Assembly (NCBI RefSeq): GCF_003130795.1
Contig: NZ_CP029355.1
Location: 13,813-77,812, forward strand
Reading direction: 5' to 3'
Length of the DNA: 64,000 bases
Source of the DNA: Azospirillum thermophilum
GTDB taxonomy: Bacteria > Pseudomonadota > Alphaproteobacteria > Azospirillales > Azospirillaceae
The position numbers and the translations under genes are program-made. Shown one piece after another: positions 59,585 to 64,000 of the stretch (the first letter of the stretch is position 1; every line of letters starts with the position of its first letter). The notes beneath the pieces are model-generated. The model did not search any database. It saw only the letters and a program-made list of their open reading frames with translations, and was not told the origin of the DNA.

Positions 59585-62433
59585 TCGTCCGCCGCAGGAA
59601 GACACAGCCGGCGGGTCGACTGTCGACACAGGCGCCGCTGTTCTTGCTGCTGATGGTGCTGCCGCTGCTCGGCTTCAGCCTCTACAGCGAGCTGTCCCAC
59701 ATGGCCGAGCGCGAAGCGGCGCTGCATGACGAGGCCAGGCGGTGGCTGAGCGTTATCGAGGACGAGGAGGCACATGTCTTCACCGAGACCGATCGTCTGC
59801 TTGATCTGCTGATCGACAGCGGTACCGCCGCCCTGGCGCCGGATGCCTGCATGGCGACTCTGGCCCGCCAAGCCGGGCGTTACCCGAACTATCTCACGGT
59901 CACCATCACCGGCGCCGACGGCGTCATCCGCTGCGCCTCCACATCCGCGGCCCTCGGCTTCTCCATCGCCGATCGGCCGACCTTTCTCCATGTCCGCGAC
60001 AAGGGCGGCGGCATCACCGGCGTCAGCGCGCCGTCGCGCTATTCGGGCAAGCTGATGATCCCGCTGGTGAAGCGCTATGACGATGCCGGCGGCCGCTTTG
60101 CCGGTGCCGTCACCGGCCTCATCGACGTCGGCTGGCTCGAGGATCTGATCCAGCGCAAGCCGCTGCCCCCCGACACCAGCCTGCTGATCGCCGACCGGGC
60201 CGGCGTCGTCTTCGCACGCGCCCCCCATGATGGCGGGCGGCGCAGCCTGCTGCCCGAGCATCTGCGTCCTCTGCTCATCGCCGCCCAGCCGGGGGTTGGG
60301 GAGATCCGCGAGGGGCAGCGACGGCTGATCACCGCCTGGTCGCCCTTCGGCAACGGGCTGAAGGACACGCTGACGATCCTCAGCATTGACCGCGACGTCC
60401 GCATGGCGCCGATCTCCCGGGCCGCCTTGAGGTCCGTACTGCTGTCTGCGGCGGTGGTGTTGGGCGCGGTCGCCGCCTCCGGCCTAGCGCTACACCGTTA
60501 TCTGCGCTACCGCGAGCGGGTCGAGCAAGCCTTGCGGCGGGCACAGGAGCATCTCAGCTTGGTGCTGTCCTCGGTGGAGGCTGGCGTGTGGGAGTGGGAT
60601 GTCCGCACCGACCAAGTGACTTGGTCAACCGGCCTCTACCGTCTGTTCGGCGTTGATAACGGTTTCACGCCCAGCTTCACCTCCTGGCTGGAGCGGCTGC
60701 CGGCGGACGAGCAGACCGCGATGCACGGGCTGATCCAGGACCTGTTCTCCCGGAGGCAGACGGAGTACCGGCTCGAGCACCGGATCCTGCGGTCCAATGG
60801 GGAGGCCTGCTGGCTGCTCAGCCTGGGCCGGGTGTTCTACGGCCACGGCGGCGAGGCGGAGCGGATGGTCGGACTGACGGTGGACGTCACCCGGAGCAAA
60901 AAGGCCGAGCAGGCCCTGCGGCAGAGCGAGGAGCACTACCGCAGCCTGGTGGAGTCGCAGACCGACATCGTGGTGCGCCTGGATACCCAGGGCCGCTATA
61001 CCTTCGTCAACGACACGGCCTGCCGCGTTTTCGGCCGACCGTATGATGAATTGATCGGGTCACACTGGCAGGAGTTTACGGTCGACGAGGATGTCGAATC
61101 TGTCAAAGTAGCGATCGGCCGCATGGAACAAGACCCTTCTTGCCGTGTGGTGGTCGAAGCACGGGTCCGAGCAGGCAGAGTGACTCGTTGGTATTTGTGG
61201 GAGGGTGGGCAAACCTTTGACGAGCAAGGGCGCTTCACTGAACTCCAGGCGGTGGGGCGCGACATCACCGACCGCAAGCTGATGGAGGAGCGGCTGTGCC
61301 TCGCCAAAAAGGAGGCCGAGTTGGCTGCCAGTTCGAAGTCGCGCTTCCTCGCCGCCGCCAGCCACGACCTGCGCCAACCGATGCAGTCTCTGATACTGTT
61401 CGCCGCGGCGCTGCACCGGCATGTCGACGCGCAGGGACAGGAACAGCTCGACCATCTCGAACGCAGCCTGGAAGCTCTGAAGGGCCTGCTCGACAGCCTG
61501 CTCGACGTCTCCCGGCTGGATGCCGGGCTGGTGCGGCCGCAGATCGTCGACATCCCCTTGAGCGCCGTGCTGGATGAGCTGGACGCCGCCTACCGGCCGA
61601 TCGCCGAGGAGCGTGGGCTGAGCTGGTCGATCATAGGGTGCGCGGGGACGGTGCACAGCGACCGCATCCTGCTGGCGCGCCTGCTGCGCAACCTTGTCGA
61701 GAATGCCCTGCGCTACACCCGAGCGGGCGGTGTGACGATCCGCTGCCGGCGCGACGGCGACCATCTCCTCATTGAGGTGAAGGACACCGGGATCGGTATT
61801 CCCGACGATCAGCGCGAACGCATCTTCGAGGAGTTCGTCCAGATCGGCAATGTGGAGCGCAACCGCCGGCAGGGACTCGGCCTCGGGCTGGCTATTGTGC
61901 GCCGCATCGCCCGGTTGCTCGACTACCGGATCGACGTATGGTCACAGGAGGGCAAGGGCTCGCTGTTCTCGGTCCGGGTGCCGCGTGGATCGGACGAGCG
62001 CCCGCAGCCGACCGTCGGGACCGCCGATAGGCCTCCGGTGCCACGACTGCGGCCTGACCAGCTCATCCTGGTGATCGACGACGAGGTGCTGGTGGGGCTG
62101 GCGCTGCAGGCAATCCTGCAGGACTGGGGATGCGAGGTGCTCACCGCGACCACCATCGACGAAGCGCTCGAGCGGCTGCGCCGAACCAGTCGCTGCCCCG
62201 ACATCATCCTGGCCGACTACCGTCTTGGCGGCGGGGTGCTCGGCACAGAGGCGATCACCCGGTTACGCCATGTCTGCGGCCGGGACATTCCGGCGCTGCT
62301 GCTGACGGGAGAAACCGCGCCGGCCGAGTTGCGCGAGGCGGCAACCAGAGGGCTGAGCATTCTGCACAAGCCGGTGACGCCCCACCACCTCGCCGAGGCC
62401 CTGAACGCCCTCCCGCTCGATCAGGCCGGATGA
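59581..62433 (+). CDS. Hybrid sensor histidine kinase (dCache-PAS-PAS-HisKA-HATPase-REC)
   Basis: A protein of 950 residues. Membrane helix (PLFLLLMVLPLLGFSLYSEL), a periplasmic Cache-type domain to about residue 285 (YLTVTITGADGVIRCAS, SAPSRYSGKLMIPLVKRYDD), a second helix (VLLSAAVVLGAVAASGLALH), two PAS domains (VLSSVEAGVWEWDVRTDQVT; VRLDTQGRYTFVNDTACRVF), H-box AAASHDLRQPMQSLILFAAA, N-box LLRNLVENALRYTRAG, G boxes DTGIGIPDDQRERIFEEF and GLGLGLAIVRRIARLL, and a C-terminal receiver (LILVIDDEVLVGLALQAILQ, IILADYRLGGG, LHKPVTP). The DLRQPMQSL H-box is that of the NahK/ErcS'-like kinase group. Confidence 0.94.
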   Translation: MIVRRRKTQPAGRLSTQAPLFLLLMVLPLLGFSLYSELSHMAEREAALHDEARRWLSVIEDEEAHVFTETDRLLDLLIDSGTAALAPDACMATLARQAGRYPNYLTVTITGADGVIRCASTSAALGFSIADRPTFLHVRDKGGGITGVSAPSRYSGKLMIPLVKRYDDAGGRFAGAVTGLIDVGWLEDLIQRKPLPPDTSLLIADRAGVVFARAPHDGGRRSLLPEHLRPLLIAAQPGVGEIREGQRRLITAWSPFGNGLKDTLTILSIDRDVRMAPISRAALRSVLLSAAVVLGAVAASGLALHRYLRYRERVEQALRRAQEHLSLVLSSVEAGVWEWDVRTDQVTWSTGLYRLFGVDNGFTPSFTSWLERLPADEQTAMHGLIQDLFSRRQTEYRLEHRILRSNGEACWLLSLGRVFYGHGGEAERMVGLTVDVTRSKKAEQALRQSEEHYRSLVESQTDIVVRLDTQGRYTFVNDTACRVFGRPYDELIGSHWQEFTVDEDVESVKVAIGRMEQDPSCRVVVEARVRAGRVTRWYLWEGGQTFDEQGRFTELQAVGRDITDRKLMEERLCLAKKEAELAASSKSRFLAAASHDLRQPMQSLILFAAALHRHVDAQGQEQLDHLERSLEALKGLLDSLLDVSRLDAGLVRPQIVDIPLSAVLDELDAAYRPIAEERGLSWSIIGCAGTVHSDRILLARLLRNLVENALRYTRAGGVTIRCRRDGDHLLIEVKDTGIGIPDDQRERIFEEFVQIGNVERNRRQGLGLGLAIVRRIARLLDYRIDVWSQEGKGSLFSVRVPRGSDERPQPTVGTADRPPVPRLRPDQLILVIDDEVLVGLALQAILQDWGCEVLTATTIDEALERLRRTSRCPDIILADYRLGGGVLGTEAITRLRHVCGRDIPALLLTGETAPAELREAATRGLSILHKPVTPHHLAEALNALPLDQAG

Positions 62434-62555
62434 GGAAGACCACTGCCGAGGTCGGCGGGCGAGGCGTCGAGAGGACAGGTGACCCCCGACCTGAAATCCC
62501 CTCCGGGCAAAATGCGAGTTTTCCGGCAGGATTGATGACTTGAAGCGGGGAGATC

Positions 62556-62828
62556 GTGTCGATGAGGACATCGAAGTACACCGAGGAGCAGATCGCGTTC
62601 GCCCTTCGGCAGGCGGACCTGGGAACCCCAGTGGCGGAGGTTTGCCGGAAGATGGGGGTGAGCGAGGCGACGTATTTCCGCTGGAAACAGAAGTACGGCG
62701 GGCTGGGGCCTTCCGAGCTGCGCAAGATGCGCCAACTCGAGGAGGAAAACCTCAAGCTCAAGCGTCTGGTCGCTGACCTGAGCCTGGATAAGGCGATGCT
62801 CCAGGAGGTGCTGGCAAAAAAAGCCTGA
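62556..62828 (+). CDS. IS3-family OrfA with frameshift signal
   Basis: A protein of 90 residues: TSKYTEEQIAFALRQADLGT then PVAEVCRKMGVSEATYFRWK (HTH) and a leucine-zipper helix (LRKMRQLEEENLKLKRLVAD), typical of IS407/ISR-type orfA. A run of seven A followed by G (62816-62823) just before the stop is the usual -1 slippery site; the -1 frame is exactly that of orfB. Confidence 0.9.
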   Translation: MSMRTSKYTEEQIAFALRQADLGTPVAEVCRKMGVSEATYFRWKQKYGGLGPSELRKMRQLEEENLKLKRLVADLSLDKAMLQEVLAKKA

Positions 62829-63410
62829 CGCCTGGTCGGCGGCGGGAGATCATCCGGTGGCTGCAGGATCGCTACCGGGTGAGCGAACGCCGGAGCTGTG
62901 CGGCGCTGCGCTTTGACCGCAGTTCGCACCGCTACAAGACGATCCGGGACGACTAGGCGCCACTGCGCCAGCGGATCAAGGAGATTGCCGCCACGCGGAT
63001 CCGCTACGGCTACCGACGGATCCACATCCTGCTGCGGCGGGAGGGCTGGATGATCAACGAGAAGCGGGTCCGCCGCTTGTACGGGGAGGAGGGCCTTAAT
63101 CTGCGCCAGAAGCGCCCGCGGCGGCATGTGATGGCGGCTCGCCGCCGGGAGCTCAGCACGCTCACCGCGGCCAACGAGGTGTGGGCAATGGACTTTGTCT
63201 CGGATGCGCTCTTCAACGGAAAGCGCTTCCGGGCGTTGACCATCGTCGATGCCTTCACCCGGGAATGTCTGGCCATCGAAGTCGATCGCGGCCTGCGGGG
63301 TGACGATGTGGTGGCGGTGCTGGAGCGGCAGAGATTCCTGCGGGACCGGGTGCCGGCGATGATCCGGGTCGACAACGGCCCGGAATTCGTCTCGCGGGTG
63401 CTGGACCACT
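62822..63410 (+). pseudogene. IS3-family OrfB, nonsense mutation and 3' truncation
   Basis: The -1 frame reads GRRREIIRWLQDRYRVSERR, SCAALRFDRSSHRYKTIRDD, then an in-frame TAG at 62954-62956 (probably from CAG), then APLRQRIKEIAATRIRYGYR, IHILLRREGWMINEKRVRRL, VWAMDFVSDALFNGKRFRAL and MIRVDNGPEFVSRVLDH, where it is replaced by other sequence. The last catalytic Glu region is lost, so the element cannot move itself. Confidence 0.88.
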
Positions 63411-64000
63411 GTACCCCTCCGCCGAGTCTGCTAATTACCCACATCGTCGAGAGTGAGGGTGGCGCCGAGAACGATATCGGTCAGGCGCGTCATGCCGCGC
63501 CATAGGACCCTGTCGCCGGGTGGCGGGTCCCCCGCGCGGGCGAGCCAGCCGCCGAGCCTTGCGATCTTCCGCACGTAGCTGGCCAAATCTCGAATACGGG
63601 GCTGGTTGGAGCCGCGGTCGGGAACCACGCGATCGAGGACCGCGGTTTCGATTCCGGTCAAGGCGACACCCGGTTCGGCATCCGGCACCACCCGGTTCAT
63701 CATCCGCAACCAGAAGACGCGCCAGCCCACGATGCACAGGACAGCAATCAGCTTCACCAGGCGCTCAGCCGTCCGGAGCCGCGCTGCCTCCACTTTGCAC
63801 CCCGACTTCATAATCTTGTGGAATTCCTCCACGCGCCACCGCATAGCGTACCAGCGCAGCTTCTCCACAGCAGAGGCGGTGTCGGTGACTGGCAGGTCGG
63901 TGGCAATCTTCCAGTCGATGCGTGGGCGGTTCTCGGGTTGATCTGGTTCCCGGGCGTACAAGATTGTCAGGTCGAGGGCAGGATAGCGCTTTTCCTTCCC
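63411..64000 (-). CDS. IS4-family (Tn5-like) transposase, C-terminal part, cut by window edge
   Basis: The frame is open to the right edge of the window; coding ends at 63431. KEKRYPALDLTILYAREPDQ, IDWKIATDLPVTDTASAVEK, RWYAMRWRVEEFHKIMKSGC (YREK-type Glu region), VEAARLRTAERLVKLIAVLC and the C-terminal dimerisation part (GGWLARAGDPPPGDRVLWRG) match the Tn5/IS50 branch. CTGTACCCCT near 63409 is the likely element end, inserted into the IS3 orfB. Confidence 0.88.

Larger units (their letters stand above)
62480..63410 (+). mobile_element. IS3-family (IS407-like) element, dead and truncated
   Basis: The left end is probably the TGACCCCCG at 62480. It holds orfA (62556-62828) and a broken orfB, and is cut near 63410 where IS4-type sequence begins. 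The right end is missing from the window. Confidence 0.7.

Noticed and set aside
1..64000. tRNA, rRNA or riboswitch genes
   Set aside because: None recognised by eye; a dedicated covariance-model scan would be needed to exclude small structured RNAs.

Overview
The window looks like a plasmid or large accessory replicon of a high-GC alphaproteobacterium. Azospirillum or a close relative is my best guess, from gene style only. Support comes from GC-rich coding throughout, an alphaproteobacterial LexA box (GTTC-N7-GTTC), a FixJ-like regulator, an Mrp/Pha antiporter with fused A and B subunits, and an iteron replicon with a complete IncP-like conjugation system (tra plus trb). No rRNA or tRNA gene was seen. 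Layout. 1-5.7 kb is a mosaic: the C-terminal part of a Tn3 transposase, an alpha/beta hydrolase, an HTH gene divergent from a small gene across a palindrome, a tiny 26-codon gene with its own ribosome binding site and terminator, a HicAB module, and a 251-bp Tn3-derived miniature element joined to an IS5 remnant. 5.9-17.1 kb is a stress and ion-homeostasis block: a FixJ-like regulator and MASE1 histidine kinase, two tandem-domain universal stress proteins, a PtsN-like EIIA, and an mrpA(B)CDEFG antiporter operon. 17.1-18.0 kb holds a frameshifted IS5 remnant pressed against a four-repeat type I-E CRISPR array with no cas genes. 18.3-21.5 kb is a partition-like module (ParA ATPase plus a small putative ribbon-helix-helix partner) with three arrays of 8-bp-phased repeats; two of the arrays bracket an SOS-controlled umuDC operon. 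21.6-32.9 kb is the tra region on both sides of a putative oriT: primase/ArdC fusion, lytic transglycosylase, TraF, TraG, relaxase TraI, TraJ, then TraK, TraL and TraM. 33.3-34.8 kb is the origin (five 22-bp iterons plus four dispersed ones) and the initiator gene. Two paralogous XRE regulators follow, then the trb mating-pair operon (trbB-C-D-E, an unrecognised Cys-rich gene, J, a K-like gene, L, F, G, H, I) up to 47.9 kb. 47.9-50.6 kb carries two toxin-antitoxin-like pairs, a small membrane protein and a serine resolvase with candidate res repeats. 53-64 kb has a chemoreceptor and a chemoreceptor tail remnant, a gene truncated by an IS3-family element, a LuxR-type regulator, a small RHH-like protein, a 950-residue hybrid histidine kinase, and a dead IS3 element overrun by an IS4/Tn5-like element. 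How it works together: the replicon has replication, partition, addiction and transfer modules, but three copies of one 1427-bp IS256-family element, each with a perfect 8-bp target duplication, interrupt the relaxase gene, trbB and a 71-codon gene. Removing the element and one target copy restores every frame exactly, so transfer looks recently and perhaps reversibly inactivated.
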